64,000 nucleotides of DNA from Akanthomyces muscarius (Eukaryota; Ascomycota; Sordariomycetes; Hypocreales; Cordycipitaceae). This document shows, one piece after another, positions 30,176-42,437 of this stretch. The DNA lies in NCBI RefSeq assembly GCF_028009165.1, contig NC_079245.1, positions 248,001 to 312,000 on the forward strand. The letters run 5' to 3'. Under the pieces are notes generated by a model. It was given only the letters and a program-made list of their open reading frames with translations. It did no database searches and had not been told where the DNA came from. Position numbers and translations under genes: made by a program. Position 1 is the first letter of the stretch. Each line of letters starts with the position of its first letter.

Positions 30176-32417
30176 GGTGCGAGTCCCAGAGCTCATACAC
30201 AGGGAGTCTTGATCTCAAAAATTGTCCGACGGAAACCCTTTTTATGGGCGAGACGCACTGTTAGCAATTTCATCAACCTCCATGTAGTTAGTTTCAACAC
30301 ACATGGATCTTAAGCCATCAAATTGAAGCCTTTCTTAAGTCTTTACGAGCATAAGCAAGTTGTTCTTTATTCATAGAAAAGATTCAATGATTTTTGGACT
30401 GTCGAAGTGTAGTTGCGATAAGCAGATTCATTTTCCTTTCTTTTACATTCTATATGCTCATTCCTTAACGATCCCGGGGTTGGTCTGTCGCAGTGCAAGG
30501 AGGAGACTGAGCAATAAGCATTGTAAGTGGAACTATAGCCAGCGTCTGTTAGCAGAGGTCTGGAGAACGCCCCCCCGAAGTTTGCCGAGGCACCACAGAA
30601 CATGTTCTAATAAAAGAATCAAGAGGCTTGCATCTTATTAAGGGCAAATAACGACCCTTTTACTTTTTCTGTCCATAGGTCTAAAAGCCTATTTAGGTGA
30701 ATTTACCGAAGGGCGAGCCAGCATATGTAGGCGTTCGGCGCGGCCGCGACTGTCTGTAACTAAATGTGGCTGCCATATGCTCCGCTCAAGGAGCCATCGC
30801 CAGCGCCTGAACAACGCTGTTGGTGTCCTCTTTTGAGAGGACTATTGTGACGCTGCTCTTGAATTCTGCCTGCTTGTTCTGAGGCTGAGTCTTCTTTTCC
30901 TGAGACGATGCCGGAAGATGTATCAAGTTCAACAAATGCCGAGAGGAGGGTTGGGTCTGACACGCTCTAGCGGTGGCATGTGCGCTAGGTGCGTGAGACC
31001 GGGCCACAGCGGAGCACTGACACTGTCAGCTAGACCTGAAGCCATTGTGCCTGACTAGTTTGCGTAGATTTTCCCGTCCAATCCAGTACTAAGCCTGCTC
31101 TTGGCGCCGACACACTTGTAGCTAGTGAGGTGAGAAAGTCTGTTTGGCCTCGTGGTTAATTGAGAATCGGCGGTTTCACGAAGTTCCGACGTAAAAGGGC
31201 ATGTACTACATGAGCGGTACGTTGCATGGAATATCCAACATTATTCTTAGCGTGAGGGCGGCCGGTGCTGATCAGATGCACAACGCTGAGCCAGGGTTTG
31301 TCTAAGCACCAAATTCCTGCTGCACTGAGGCACTGCTACAAAGTCGAACAATGAATGATGCCCCAAAGCTATTTGGGACCGGAAATTGGTCAAGGAACCA
31401 AAACAGTCGAGCAGCATTGTCGTGCGTCGAGAGCCGGAAATAGAGCCTAACTACTAGCAGGCTTATGATTGACTACCTGTCGCAATCCTTCAACATCACG
31501 ATCGATCCGGAGAGAAAAGACGGCGTTTCTTCACCCTCATCATACATACTTCCCCACAATCTATTCCCACGATTGGTGGCGTGTTTCGATTGGCTACTCG
31601 CTAGCTCATTCACTTAAATAAACAGCAATCCTTGGCAATAAATTAGGCGCATTCCCGATTCGGCAGCTCGCTGGTGAATGGAACGTTGACACCCCCGCTA
31701 GTGGGACGGACTCTGTGATTACGGTTCCTTTTCTGGCGCAGAGGGCGTGCCCCTGGTGCCGTGTAGACGATAATTAACTCAAAGCATCCGTGGGGGCATG
31801 GCGGCTTTGTGTCAGCAAGTTGATGGCGCATGTCCGTCCGACGCTTGACAGCAGCCACCGTTCCATTTTGGTAAGTCCGCCAAGCTGCCATTGGCGGCCC
31901 CTCGAACGTGGGGTTTGCGCGCTGGACCAGCAGACCCTCTCACGGAAATTCGAGACGGTGGCTTGCGTCATTCCGGCATTGGCCAGCAAGGCTTTTGGGC
32001 CCCTGCAGGCAGAAGAGTCGCGTTTGATATGGGGGCTGCGACGGTTCTAGACAGCAGCATGACGGATCGGCAAGTGGAAGGGAGCCACTGTGTAAGTTAC
32101 GCCGAGTGAGATGCAACCATGGACTTGGCGTGAAGTACCTGGGATGAACCGGGAGGGTCGTGAAAGGGCGAAATTTTGAGGACAAAGCAACCTCCGTATA
32201 TGTTTCCTGAGCTACATTTCAAGCAACAACTTATATAAAGTCTCGTTCACTTCCCTCAACATCCAGCCTGTTAATCCCCAGTCTCACAGCAAACACTGCA
32301 AACAACATCGACTCTCCTTCATACCGCTCTACACTGTACATATTATACACAGCTCTGTGAGCTAGTTTCATTTCTCTTACATATTTATTCCCTGGATTAT
32401 CGGTACATTCCTCCACC
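30176..32417. other. Gene-poor accessory region
   Basis: 2.2 kb without a supportable gene; the short ORFs lack codon bias. TATATAAA at 32232-32239 is the likely TATA box of the lysozyme-like gene, followed by a CT/CA-rich leader. Confidence 0.5.
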
Positions 32418-33119
32418 ATGTATGCCAAGCTTAGCATCACTGTCACTGCTTTCGCAGCAGCCGTCTCTGCGGCTCCCTCTACCCTCGTCGCCCGTTACGG
32501 CGACTCCTACACCTTTTACCAAGGCGACGGCTCTGCTGCCAGTGGTTGGCCCGCCCAGAGCTCCTGGGGCTCCTTTGACCAGCTCTGGGCCTCCAACGTC
32601 CCGCTCATGCAAAAGTCGTGCGGCTGGAACAGCTGGGGCACCGACAACTCGGACGACGAAATCAGCAACATCAAGAGCGCCATCAACCAGGTCGCTGGCG
32701 AGTCTGGTGTGGACAGCCGCTTCATCCTCGCCGTCATGATGCAGGAGAGCAAGGGCTGCGTTCGCGTGCCCACCACCGACAACGGCGTCCGCAACCCCGG
32801 CCTCATGCAGTCGCACAATGGCTCTGGCAGCTGCGCGGGCCAGAACCCCTGCCCGGCCAGCCAAATCACCCAGATGATCCGCGACGGCGTCAGCGGGACC
32901 TCGTCTGGCGACGGTCTCCAGCAGACTCTGGCCCAGGCCCAGAGTGCAACCGGAGACAACGGCAGCCGCAAGTTCTACGGTGCAGCCCGTCTCTACAACA
33001 GCGGCTCCGCCGACTACAGCAACCTCAACAACGGCCTCGGTAGCACTGCGTGCTACGCCACTGATGTTGCCAACCGCCTCACCGGCTGGACTCTTGCTCC
33101 CTCTCAGTGCCGTGCCTAA
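32418..33119 (+). CDS. Secreted lysozyme-like (transglycosylase-fold) protein
   Basis: Single-exon, 233 aa. A signal peptide (MYAKLSITVTAFAAAVSAAP) is followed by a mature domain with the lysozyme/SLT-like pattern. E110, in RFILAVMMQESKGC, sits where goose-type/SLT enzymes place the catalytic glutamate. GLMQSHNGSGSC follows as the conserved GLMQ turn, then a YNSGS element. Several Cys (for example C68, C114) suggest disulfides and an extracellular protein. Such fungal proteins probably cut peptidoglycan or chitin-type polymers, giving antibacterial or wall-remodelling roles; activity is not proven. A TATA box lies at 32232. It is flanked by a gene-poor region, so it may belong to the accessory gene set. 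Confidence 0.8.
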   Translation: MYAKLSITVTAFAAAVSAAPSTLVARYGDSYTFYQGDGSAASGWPAQSSWGSFDQLWASNVPLMQKSCGWNSWGTDNSDDEISNIKSAINQVAGESGVDSRFILAVMMQESKGCVRVPTTDNGVRNPGLMQSHNGSGSCAGQNPCPASQITQMIRDGVSGTSSGDGLQQTLAQAQSATGDNGSRKFYGAARLYNSGSADYSNLNNGLGSTACYATDVANRLTGWTLAPSQCRA

Positions 33120-33571
33120 GCTATAGGTATAAATGGCACGTACACGATGTGACGTTTCCCTTCTCCGAGTACATACTGTTTTTGGGGCAAAGTAGCAGAT
33201 TGACTGCACCTGTATATAGCCCATCTCTTCTTGTATTTAGTTCTATAATGAAATGCATTCATTCTGTCTAGCACGGGGCTGTCCGATGCTGTGCACACTC
33301 GTGTTATGTAGCCGCGCCTGAAAAGAAGCAAAGCGCCCGCTAATCATCGACAAATACGGATATGGAACTTTGCGTCATAGTCACAAGGCGAAAATAGCAG
33401 TGCGTCTTTTGCCACAGTCAAGGACACTAGTCTCAGTAGTTATGCTTCTTGCGGCCTCAGCAATAATCTGCTTGACCTGATGGTTGCATTTGTAAAGGTA
33501 TACATCGTCATCGACGTCATGCACTAAAAGGTTACATATTTGTCGCATGTTGACGACATTTTATGACCCGT
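33120..33571. other. Convergent intergenic region (lysozyme-like / M28 peptidase)
   Basis: 3' ends of two convergent genes. No gene seen. Confidence 0.5.
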
Positions 33572-35151
33572 TTACCTCCAGTCGTTGTTCCATCCGGCTT
33601 GTTCGACAACAAAGGCAAGGGCAAGCTCGGAGAAGCGCGCCATATGCTAAAAAATCTGTTAGCAACTTACGTTTCTTCCCTCCAAAGAGGGCAAAAAGAA
33701 CGAAAAAAAAACCTTACCTCAAGAGAGAATCTGCCAGTCTCATCGTTAACATCCATAGTGTCGTAGATACCGTGGACGTATGGGTCGAACTCTCCGCTGA
33801 TAGGGTCGCCCTCGGAGGCGAACGCAGCAGGGAAGCCCGCGTTGGTGAAAGACATATAATCCGAACCAGCACCCCTAGGACGGTCAGCGAGTCTTCATCT
33901 ATACGTTGGAATTGTGTTCTCGTACTCCTGCAGTTGGTAGACAGCGGCATCAATGCCGCTATACTCCTGGGCCAAGCCAAGAACCCATTTAGTCAGAGCC
34001 TTGTCAGCAGAAGTCTCAATGATGCCGATGGACTCAGTGGCATTCTTGGCAATGAAAGCCGTCATATCCTAGAGCATGTTAACCACAATAGCTTTTTATT
34101 CCGTTCCAGCACTACGTACGAATTCCAGCATAGCACCGATGGTGACACCGGATTCTTTCTTGTACTTGGCAATAGCCTGGCTGCCAAGCAGGCCACCTTC
34201 CTCGGCAGCATACCAGTGGAACTCGACAGGTCCATTACGAGGGATGTAACCGCTGTGAGCGAGGACGCGGAAGGCCTCCAGGATACTGGCAGTGCCGGAG
34301 CAGTCATCATCAGCACCAGGCGCAGGCAGTAGCGGGAAGAGATAGTTCATGGAATCCTGATGGGCGCCGAGGATAGTGACCGGTGCAGAATAGTTGGCGA
34401 CCTTGGGCTCGAATCGAGCGATGATAGATGGCTGTGGGAATGCGTGTGGGAACACGTCGAGAGAAATGTGAGTATGGAAGGGAGCATCCTTGATGATCTA
34501 TAGGACTGATTAGCCAGTGCAGCATGAGGTGTATAGTGAGTCGTACGTCGGCGATGTGGTCACGGAGCCACAGCGCGCTCTTTTCGCCAGTGACGCTTCC
34601 GAAATAACGGGTATAGAAGCTCGTCATGTGCTTCAGGACATCCTCCATGTTGTCCTTGGAGACCTGAGAAAATAGCGGTTTCACCAGTCTCTGCTGCGTG
34701 AGCTTCGGTAGGTCTGCGCGAGTCAGTCACAATTCTTCAAAGCGAATTGTAAAACTTCAGCAAATAGAATTTCCTTACGAGCTTTGCCAGACTGTGCAGA
34801 AACGGCGTTCTGCTTGTAGAATTCCTCGAAATCGGTGATATCGGCAAACTTGCGGCCCTTGCGGCGGAGCCTCATCTTGTCGCCCTCAGTCATCCATTGC
34901 GGCTCCTTTTCACCCGCGATGCGCAAGAGGCGCTTCTCGGCGAGTTTATCAGCGTCATCAGGATGGAGCGCGATCCAAGCATCGACGGGGTCCTTGTGCT
35001 CCTTGAGCGCAGCAAGGATGGCTGGGTCGACCTTGTGCTGTACGGCGGCGTTATGAGAGAAGACGACCTGGCTGTCTTGTGAGGCGGCGCCGAGGCCGGC
35101 AAGGCCGAGCGCCAACAGGAGCAGCGCGCTTTTACGTGTAGAGGGCGCCAT
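33572..35151 (-). CDS. Secreted M28 leucine-aminopeptidase-like peptidase
   Basis: Zinc exopeptidase of 430 aa. Exons on minus: 35151..34779, 34713..34547, 34497..34120, 34068..33926, 33874..33718, 33646..33572; introns are 49-71 nt. A signal peptide (MAPSTRKSALLLLALGLAGL) and propeptide precede the catalytic domain. All five metal positions are visible: His (ILGAHQDSMN), bridging Asp (PGADDDCSGTAS), Glu pair (YAAEEGGLLGSQ), Asp (MLEFDMTAF) and His (FDPYVHGIYDTMD). An apparent in-frame TGA near 33895 is removed by a 51-nt intron (GTACGA...CCTAG) that joins YQLQE to GAGSDYMSF, the expected family sequence. It probably trims peptides outside the cell for nitrogen supply. Confidence 0.92.
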
Positions 35152-35593
35152 TGTGAGAGATTGGCTTCTTGATGATGTGCGGATGAATATGCGATGTTGT
35201 TGATGAAGAAGAGCATTGAGAGGGCGTCGTAGCGTGCTTGTTATTTAGGCTGCGAGACTGCGGGTACCTAGCCAGTCGCCATGGCGCCATCCAGGCATGC
35301 GACAGCGCTATGAGGCTGATATTAATAGGCTACGGGTGACGTACCCTACAAGCCTCAGAAACGGTCATCTTACGCCGGAGCCTTGCCTTTTTACACCAGG
35401 CTGCGCTTCTTTTCATCCTGAAGGGCCTCAAGTTTGTTTCATCGATCTCTTTGTTCGATTGAAATCCAAATCATGCGAGTCAGGGTTGCACAGTAGTGCT
35501 GTGATGAGTGTTTAATTAAGCGTTTAAAATCACGGGTATAACTAGTCTATGTGCGAAAACCAATACAGCCCAAGAGAAACCGGCGCCATAAGG
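35152..35593. other. Intergenic region, peptidase promoter
   Basis: Upstream region of the M28 gene and downstream sequence of the next minus-strand gene. No gene seen. Confidence 0.5.
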
Positions 35594-36301
35594 CTAATAA
35601 GTGATGACAACCATCTTGTTCAGATAGGCAGCGTCCATGTCCTGCACCAGATTCCTGGCAACCCACTTGCCCGCATCCTCTCGGGAAATAGTGTAGCCAA
35701 TAGCCTTGGACTCGAAGCCCGTCTTGGGGTCCTCGATGCCCACACGGATAGCCTTTTCCGACTCGCCATCGGTGAGCAGACTGGCGCGGATGACTGTGAA
35801 CTTCTCGCCGCTAGCGACCAGCTTCTCCTCCATCTTGACCTTGTCGGCGTGCGGGCCCTTGAGGGCCAGGTAGAGCGGCACCATGAGCAGAGGAAGGTCG
35901 CGCCCAAACTTGGAGACGCCGGTGCTGCTGCAGGCTATAATGTGCGGCGCCCCGCTGACACCCTTCTTGCGGAGGGAAGCAATCGCAGTTATCAGAGTAT
36001 CCATGCCGATTTCGCAGACCTTGGGCTGGTCGATTCCCATCTTGGAGGTGGAAAATTTACCGCCGATGGTGGTGATGATCTCATCGACAAATGTGCCATC
36101 CGGTGCAACAATGAGCTGTGAAACAACGTCCAAGTCGTGGGCGTTGCCCTTGACGATCTTCAGGTTGTGGGCCTCGAGGCTGTCCAACTTCTTGGGTTCG
36201 CGGCAGAGGGCGACGCATTGGCGACCAGCTTCAAGAGAGTGTTTAAGGGCGCTGAGGCCAACGCCGGTGGACGCGCCAAGGAAAGCAATGTGGGAAGGCA
36301 T
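35594..36301 (-). CDS. NAD(P)-binding Rossmann protein (atypical SDR/NmrA-like)
   Basis: Single-exon, 235 aa. The N-terminal dinucleotide-binding motif is HIAFLGASTGVGLSALKHSL (GxxTGxG-like), followed by a basic residue after strand 2 (ALCREPKKLD) that favours NADP(H). A central ACSSTGVSKFGRDLP stretch and a late TVIRASLLTDGE element match NAD(P)H-binding atypical SDR proteins. The catalytic YxxxK of classical SDRs is not evident. Such proteins may act as reductases, redox sensors or regulators; no substrate can be named. It is divergent from the Zn2Cys6 regulator at 36886 across 584 bp, a classic arrangement of target and regulator, though unproven here. Confidence 0.82.
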   Translation of the reverse strand: MPSHIAFLGASTGVGLSALKHSLEAGRQCVALCREPKKLDSLEAHNLKIVKGNAHDLDVVSQLIVAPDGTFVDEIITTIGGKFSTSKMGIDQPKVCEIGMDTLITAIASLRKKGVSGAPHIIACSSTGVSKFGRDLPLLMVPLYLALKGPHADKVKMEEKLVASGEKFTVIRASLLTDGESEKAIRVGIEDPKTGFESKAIGYTISREDAGKWVARNLVQDMDAAYLNKMVVITY

Positions 36302-36885
36302 TGTGACGTTTGGTAGAGCGGAGGAAAATTGTAAAGTTAGGGTCTTGACTTATGTGTCGTAGGGCTGAAAAGCTTGGTAGGTGCTGGGCTGTCAAGTTGT
36401 AGTGAGATGACTGCAATTGTTGATTCTGATGATTCAAAAGCTTGTTCTTTCGAGGCGGGATTGAAAAACATTTATAACTTTATCTCTCCTTGCCATCTCG
36501 TCTTGCAGCTGCCGACCAGCGACCGACCATTATTGCAACTAGACTTCATGAGACGCCTAGTGACCCGCACCAGCAGCGCTCTCTCGCGCACTTCTCGCCC
36601 GTCGTCGAGTCCTCTGACCTGGCGTACAGAGCGAGCACATGGCGCTGAAGCTGCTGAACTTGGCCTAGCTCTGCCTGTCTACGCTCTGGTTGGCTCGCTG
36701 CCTCGCTCTCGTCGTCAGCACTTTGCGGAGGGCGGGTCGGACTATCTCCTGCTTCGCGGACTTTCTTCACAATCCTCACCTCAATAGTCTATTTTAGAAT
36801 CCTTCAGCAGAAGCCGCAGGGCTCTGGTCATGCTCAACTGAATTCTCCACTGCCATGCAGTGACCGTTGCCAGCCTTCTTTCAAA
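36302..36885. promoter_or_regulatory. Divergent promoter region (NAD-binding protein / Zn2Cys6 regulator)
   Basis: 584 bp between two divergent starts. The ORFs inside show no family resemblance. It probably contains both promoters; no specific site was identified with confidence. Confidence 0.4.
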
Positions 36886-39501
36886 ATGACTTTGCCGATG
36901 TCTGGAGACAAAAGCCCGGCGACCGCAGGCCCCACTCCATCCGCGACTGTCTCGTCCGAGAGAAACGCGAAAAGTGACCGAGCCGGTGGTGAAGGGACCG
37001 TATCCAAGCCGCGGAGCTGCGTGACATGCCGCACCCGAAAAGTACGCTGCGATAAGAAGTCGCCATGCTCCAACTGTCGTCGGGCTCAAATTTCGTGCGT
37101 TCTGCCCCCGGATGATAAGCCTCCGAGATGGGCGAGACGGCTGGATCGTCTGGCGCACGCCGGCAGTGCTGCGGCTGACCCCGCCGATGCTGGGTCGAAC
37201 CAAGTCATGAGTCGACTGCAAAATCTAGAAGAATTGGTGAAAAATCTCAGCGCCGAATTACACCAGGCGCGAGTTGCCGGGAGTCACAGCGTTCATGGTT
37301 CAGCATCGCCCTCATCGACACAGGCGTGGCCGGCTCAACCGCAACAAGCCGCGTCGCCGGCCTCGACCGGCTCCAACTCACAAGCACATAGACAGCCGGG
37401 GCGACTCATCCCTGGAGACTTGGGTCAGAGCCAGTATGTCGCAAGTGGTTTTTGGTCGCAGATTAGTGACGAGGTATGCCTCAATCTTGCAGCTTACCGT
37501 TTTATGAGCTAATCCATCGCACAGCTTGACTCACTCAAAATCGAGACCGAGCGACTGGTAGATGGTGAATCTGATACGTCTGACGACGAAGTTTCCTCGC
37601 CAGCGACAAATCCATCTACTCTTGAACTGGACCGTACACCTGCGCAGCGCCACGCTTTCATGTTTGGAAGCAACTTACGCCAGCAAGCCAGTGTTCGAGA
37701 CTGTCAACCTCTTCCATCCCAAGTTCCGTTCCTGATCGATATATTCGCCACGAATGTGAACACGATCGCGCAGGTTGCTCATATTCCGACTGTTCGAAAA
37801 TTGATTCGTGAAGTCCCTGGTGGGGACTTGTCAGCTCTGACTTCTACGGATTCGGCGCTCATGTTCGCCATTTACTATGCCGCCGTTACATCTATGGAAG
37901 AGGCTGATGTGAGCACTACGAGTACTTTCTCTATCATGTTTGACATCTTAACATGTTTGACATAGGTTAGTCTCAATTTCGGAACAACGAAAGCGAAACT
38001 CAACTTAAAATTCCGCGTTGGCTTTGAGCAAGCGATGGCCAGCGCTGACTTTCTCAACAACCCAACTCTTGTTCTGGTTCAGGCAATAGCGATATTTTTG
38101 TTTCTCGCTCGTCGCCATGACAGCCCTAGGTTTATTTGGATGATGGCGGGCATTGCGATTCGGATGGCACAGGCTATCGGCCTCCATCGTGATGGCAGCC
38201 ACTTTCCAAACTTGACACCTTATGAAATTGAGATGCGGCGACGAGTCTGGTGGGCACTTATCATGATTGATGCTCGCGCATCAGGGGATCAGGGAACAGA
38301 TCTCACTATCCTACAAGATGGATTCGACACTCAACTGCCACTCAACATCAATGATAATGATATTAGTCTTGACACAAAGGTAATGCCAGAAGAGCGAGAA
38401 GGAATCACCGACATGACAATCACTCAAGTATCTTGCGGTCTAGTAGACGTCGAAAGGAAAATGATTGCGAACCAAAAAGAAGGCTCAGCATCGCCGGAAA
38501 TGTCGAGTGCAGTATTTGACCAGCTATTCGCAAGATTGGATCACAGCTACCTGCGGTACTCGAATCCGAATGGCGACATCATATACTGGGTTGGCGTTAT
38601 CATCGCACGACTAGTTGCTGCAAAGATGACGCTTGTTTTGTACCTGCCAACAATCATGTCTGCACCGCAGGAGCTGTCATCGAACCAACAAAGAGACAGA
38701 CTACTCGTCGCTGCCATTGAAGTGGCCGAATATAACCATGCGCTCAATGATGAAGAAAAATGCAAACATTGGCGTTGGGTTTTCCAGACATACACCCACA
38801 TCTACGCCATTGTTTACTTGCTTCTCTCTGCGACCCAACGACCGTGGTCGCCGCTCCTGGAGCGTGCATGGTTCGCCTTGCAGAGTCAGTGGCTGATACC
38901 TGCGCAGTACAAAGCTGATAAAACCGTCAACATTTGGGTGCCAATCAGGAAGTTGACCGTCAAGGCCCGACGACACCGTGACGCAGAATTCAGGCGGTTG
39001 CGCCAGGACCCGGCTGCTGTGCAACGACTTGATGAAGAGTATCGGCAGACGACCCAGCCAGCTAGCCCTGGCCCATTTCCTGGCCAAGACAACATCGAGT
39101 GCATTCGCTCGCGCTGGCTGGGTATCGTGACCCTGTCCCCGGGCGCTGTCAGCACAAATGAATTACCAGCGGCGCCCAGTAGTAACTCTGACTCAACTCA
39201 AACTGGAGCACTAAATTTGCCTCAGTTTCAGAGTACCTACCCTGCTGCTCTCGGCCGCGACGGGCCGACGGCCGACGGCATCTACGGCCATCAGGCGAGC
39301 CAACCTCAAGGCTCTGTCCCAGGCACAGATCCAGCTATTGTTCCTACAAGTGCGGGACTTGAGCCTTGGCTATGGGCTGAGAATGAACCCGCCTCTGGAG
39401 TTTTCTCAGACCTGGGTGTAAACGAGATGGATATTCTTGATATGGATCTAGACACTGATATCGACTGGTCCAGCTTGCTTGCGACAGCGGAGCTGAGCTA
39501 G
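36886..39501 (+). CDS. Zn2Cys6 transcription factor, full length
   Basis: Fungal binuclear-cluster activator of 835 aa. Exons are 36886..37473, 37525..37908 and 37966..39501, with introns of 51 and 57 nt. The cluster uses C45, C48, C55, C61, C64 and C71 (SCVTCRTRKVRCDKKSPCSN). A linker and a short coiled coil follow at about residues 107-128 (MSRLQNLEELVKNLSAELHQ). The middle fungal_trans domain spans about 230-500, with FIWMMAGIAIRMAQAIGLHR and the EMRRRVWWALIMID motif. The C-terminus is acidic (MDILDMDLDTDIDWSSLL), a plausible activation region. Target genes are unknown; the divergent NAD(P)-binding gene is a candidate. Confidence 0.9.
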
Positions 39502-39772
39502 CACACAGCCGACGGAAAGAATATTTTGCATCATTATGAAAAGAGTAAATCCGATGATCGCCAATCATTGGATGGGCATTTTAATAATTTATAAATTAAA
39601 TCTTCATTCAACTGTGTGCTCGTTTATATCAGCCGCCCAGCGCGGTTGCCTGCTTGGCGGAGAATGGTTCTTCCGGGGCGGTCGCATTGCTAAAAGTTGG
39701 CCACTCAACACCTTGCTTGCCTTTGCATCCTTCCCGCATTCTTCATAATCATCTTTCTAAAGACCGAAGAAA

Positions 39773-41817
39773 ATGGCGTGGAGAAACCAGGGTATCACTG
39801 GATCCAACAACATCCCACTCGGCGCCCGCCGGCGATTTGGCGCTGATGGAGAGGGTGACGGTGATTCGACGCCTGATCGCGATCTGAAGCGTGGTCGCGA
39901 CCCTGAACCCCGTACGAGCGAACCAAGCGGTCCTCGCCAGCGCAAAAAGCGCAATCGTTGGGGTGATGCTTCGGAAAACAAAGCTGCTGGCCTGATCAAC
40001 CTCCCTACTGCGATCACGTCTGCCATGACTAGTGAACAGCTGGAAGCTTACACTCTTCATCTCCGCATCGAAGAGATTAGCCAGAAGCTCCGCATCGACG
40101 ATGTAGTCCCTGCCGACGGCGACAGGTGCGCATATTCCAGACCAGCCTCAACATTTCTAACTGCTAACATTCTACTTCTAGATCACCCTCGCCTCCTCCC
40201 CAGTACGACAACCATGGCCGTCGTGTCAACACTCGCGAATACCGTTACCGCAAACGCCTCGAGGACGAACGACACAAGCTGATCGAAAAGGCCATGAAGA
40301 CTATCCCTAACTACCATCCACCACAGGATTATCGTAGACCTACCAAGACGCAGGAGAAGGTCTACGTCCCTGTTAACGACTATCCAGAGATTAACTTCAG
40401 TATGATTGCTAACCCTTCAACCCTAACCAAGACGATGCTTTGTCTCCCCTTTCCAAACCCTCGCTTGAAGTCTGATCCGCCCCGGCCGCTGGGCTGGGCC
40501 TGGGTTATGGGATCCTTCGTCGAAGCGGGCTTACTCTTGACATTACTTTCTCTCGCCCCTTGACTATGATACTAACACTTAGCTCTCCCCATCAAGTTGG
40601 CTTACTTATTGGCCCTCGTGGCAACACTTTGAAGAAGATGGAGACTGAGTCGGGCGCCAAGATTGCTATTCGCGGCAAAGGTTCCGTCAAGGAAGGCAAA
40701 GGCCGTTCTGACGCTGCTCACTCCAGCAACCAGGAAGAGGACCTGCACTGCCTGGTCATGGCCGACAACGAGGACAAGATCAACAAGGCCAAGCAGTTGA
40801 TTCATAATGTCATTGAAACGGTACGTGTAGCCCCCCCTTTGCCACATCCATCCGCCCCAACTAACAATTCGCAGGCTGCTTCTACACCAGAAAACCAGAA
40901 CGAGCTCAAGCGTAACCAGCTTCGAGAGCTTGCTGCGCTGAACGGTACTCTACGAGACGACGAAAACCAGGCCTGCCAGAACTGTGGTAAGATTGGCCAT
41001 CGTAAATATGACTGCCCTGAGAAGCAAAACTATACCGCCAGTATTATTTGCAGAGTCTGCGGCAATGCAGGCCACATGGCTCGCGATTGTCCTGATAGAC
41101 AGAGAGGCGCTAGCTGGCGGAATGATGGTGCTCGACCCGCCGCCGGAAGAGTTGGCGCTGGTGATGGTATTGATCGCGAATACGAAGTAAGTTCCATTGT
41201 TTCCACAGACTGCACTACAGACACATACTGACTGGCTGCAGCAACTCATGCAAGAACTTGGCGGCGGCTCTGGCCCTCCTGCTCGCATCGAAGCCGGTCC
41301 CGGTGGCGGCGACGAGGGCGACGCCAAGCCATGGCAGCGAGGAGCAACTGGAGGTCCTGCGCCTTGGAGATCCCGACGCGACGACAGAGATGCTGGCAAC
41401 GGCCCCTCGGGTGGTCCTGCTCCCTGGGCGCGTGATCGCAACCGTGGACAAGATAGTCAGGGCGACAGCTGGTACGACGGTGGTCGTGGAGGCCCGGGCA
41501 GCGCGCCTCCCTGGCAGCAGCAGCAGCAGCCCGCTGCCGGATATGGCCAATCTGATGCAACTTACGGAGGCTACCCTGGGTATGCTGGATATGGTGGCGG
41601 TGGCTACGGAGCTGCCCCCGGCATGGCGGCACCTCCCGGAATGCCCAAGGTTGAACCTGGTCTTGATGCCCCCCCTGGACTCGCCGGTCTTAACTCGTTG
41701 ATCCAGCAATATTCTGGCGGTGGCGCTCCACCGCCGCCTCCCCCCGGTGAGGGACCGCCTCCCCCTCCCGGACCGCCGACTGATCAGCCGCCGCCTCCTC
41801 CTCCCCCTCCCGCGTAA
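39773..41817 (+). CDS. MSL5: Branchpoint-binding protein BBP/SF1
   Basis: Splicing factor that recognises the intron branch site during early spliceosome assembly; 560 aa. Exons: 39773..40125, 40182..40399, 40597..40820, 40875..41186, 41242..41817. The N-terminus has a basic [11 protein letters not shown] element. A helix-hairpin region ([19 protein letters not shown]) is followed by the KH-QUA2 domain split by intron 2 ([26 protein letters not shown]). Two CCHC zinc knuckles follow ([14 protein letters not shown] and [14 protein letters not shown]). The Gly-rich region ends in poly-Pro (PPPPPPPPA). Intron 2 is 197 nt, longer than the rest, and carries a perfect TACTAAC with a nearby decoy TTAG before the frame-restoring CATCAAG acceptor. 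Confidence 0.95.
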
Positions 41818-42437
41818 ACTGGGTGAAAAACGCCGCAGTATTACAGGATCGATGTTGATGAACTGCCGGCCTCGAAAGACAGACTAACCCATGGCTACTG
41901 CGACGTTCCGAGCAAGCAGAGGCTTGAAATGCAAAGGCGTCAGGCTTTTATTGCTAACAGCAGGACGAACGACAGTAATCCACCACATCACCGTGTAATT
42001 ATAGTCTTGGACTGGTTTAATAGTTAGCCATATGCGCCGTATAATAAAAGCGCATTGGATCAGAATCTTTGGCCTGTGTCTCGTATTGTGGCGACGTGCT
42101 AATAAATACACTACCGCGCTTTGCAGCGGTTGAGGCGAAGAGGCCATGTACGTACCCCGCACAGCGCAAGCTACAGGGGATCTAGCAGGTGTCTAGCAGG
42201 TGGAGCTGCCCTCTCGCTGGTATGACGAGCAGCTCAGCTCCGCTCTCAGCTAAGACCGACCATCCCGTTCGCATTCTCGGAGCGTCCCTTGGCCTCCCTC
42301 AACAGCACTCCCAAAAGGAAGTGCGCAATGACTGTGCCGAATCAGTAAAAGATCTCAGCCCGCTGAGATACCTCATTTCGTCTCTCCTCGATATCGGACG
42401 GCATCAAACGGCCCCTTCAAGGCCATCCTACAGTGCC
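41818..42437. other. Intergenic region BBP / PFF1
   Basis: 620 bp. The PFF1 frame extends upstream to an ATG at 42189, but the family N-terminus begins at 42438, so this is probably promoter and leader. Confidence 0.5.

Noticed and set aside
33875..33925. In-frame stop inside the M28 aminopeptidase
   Set aside because: A 51-nt intron (GTACGA donor, CTGAC branch, CCTAG acceptor) removes it and restores the family sequence QLQEGAGSDYMSF, so the gene is intact.
42189..42437. N-terminal extension of Pff1 from the ATG at 42189
   Set aside because: The extra 83 residues do not look like any targeting or membrane segment; the family N-terminus starts at 42438.
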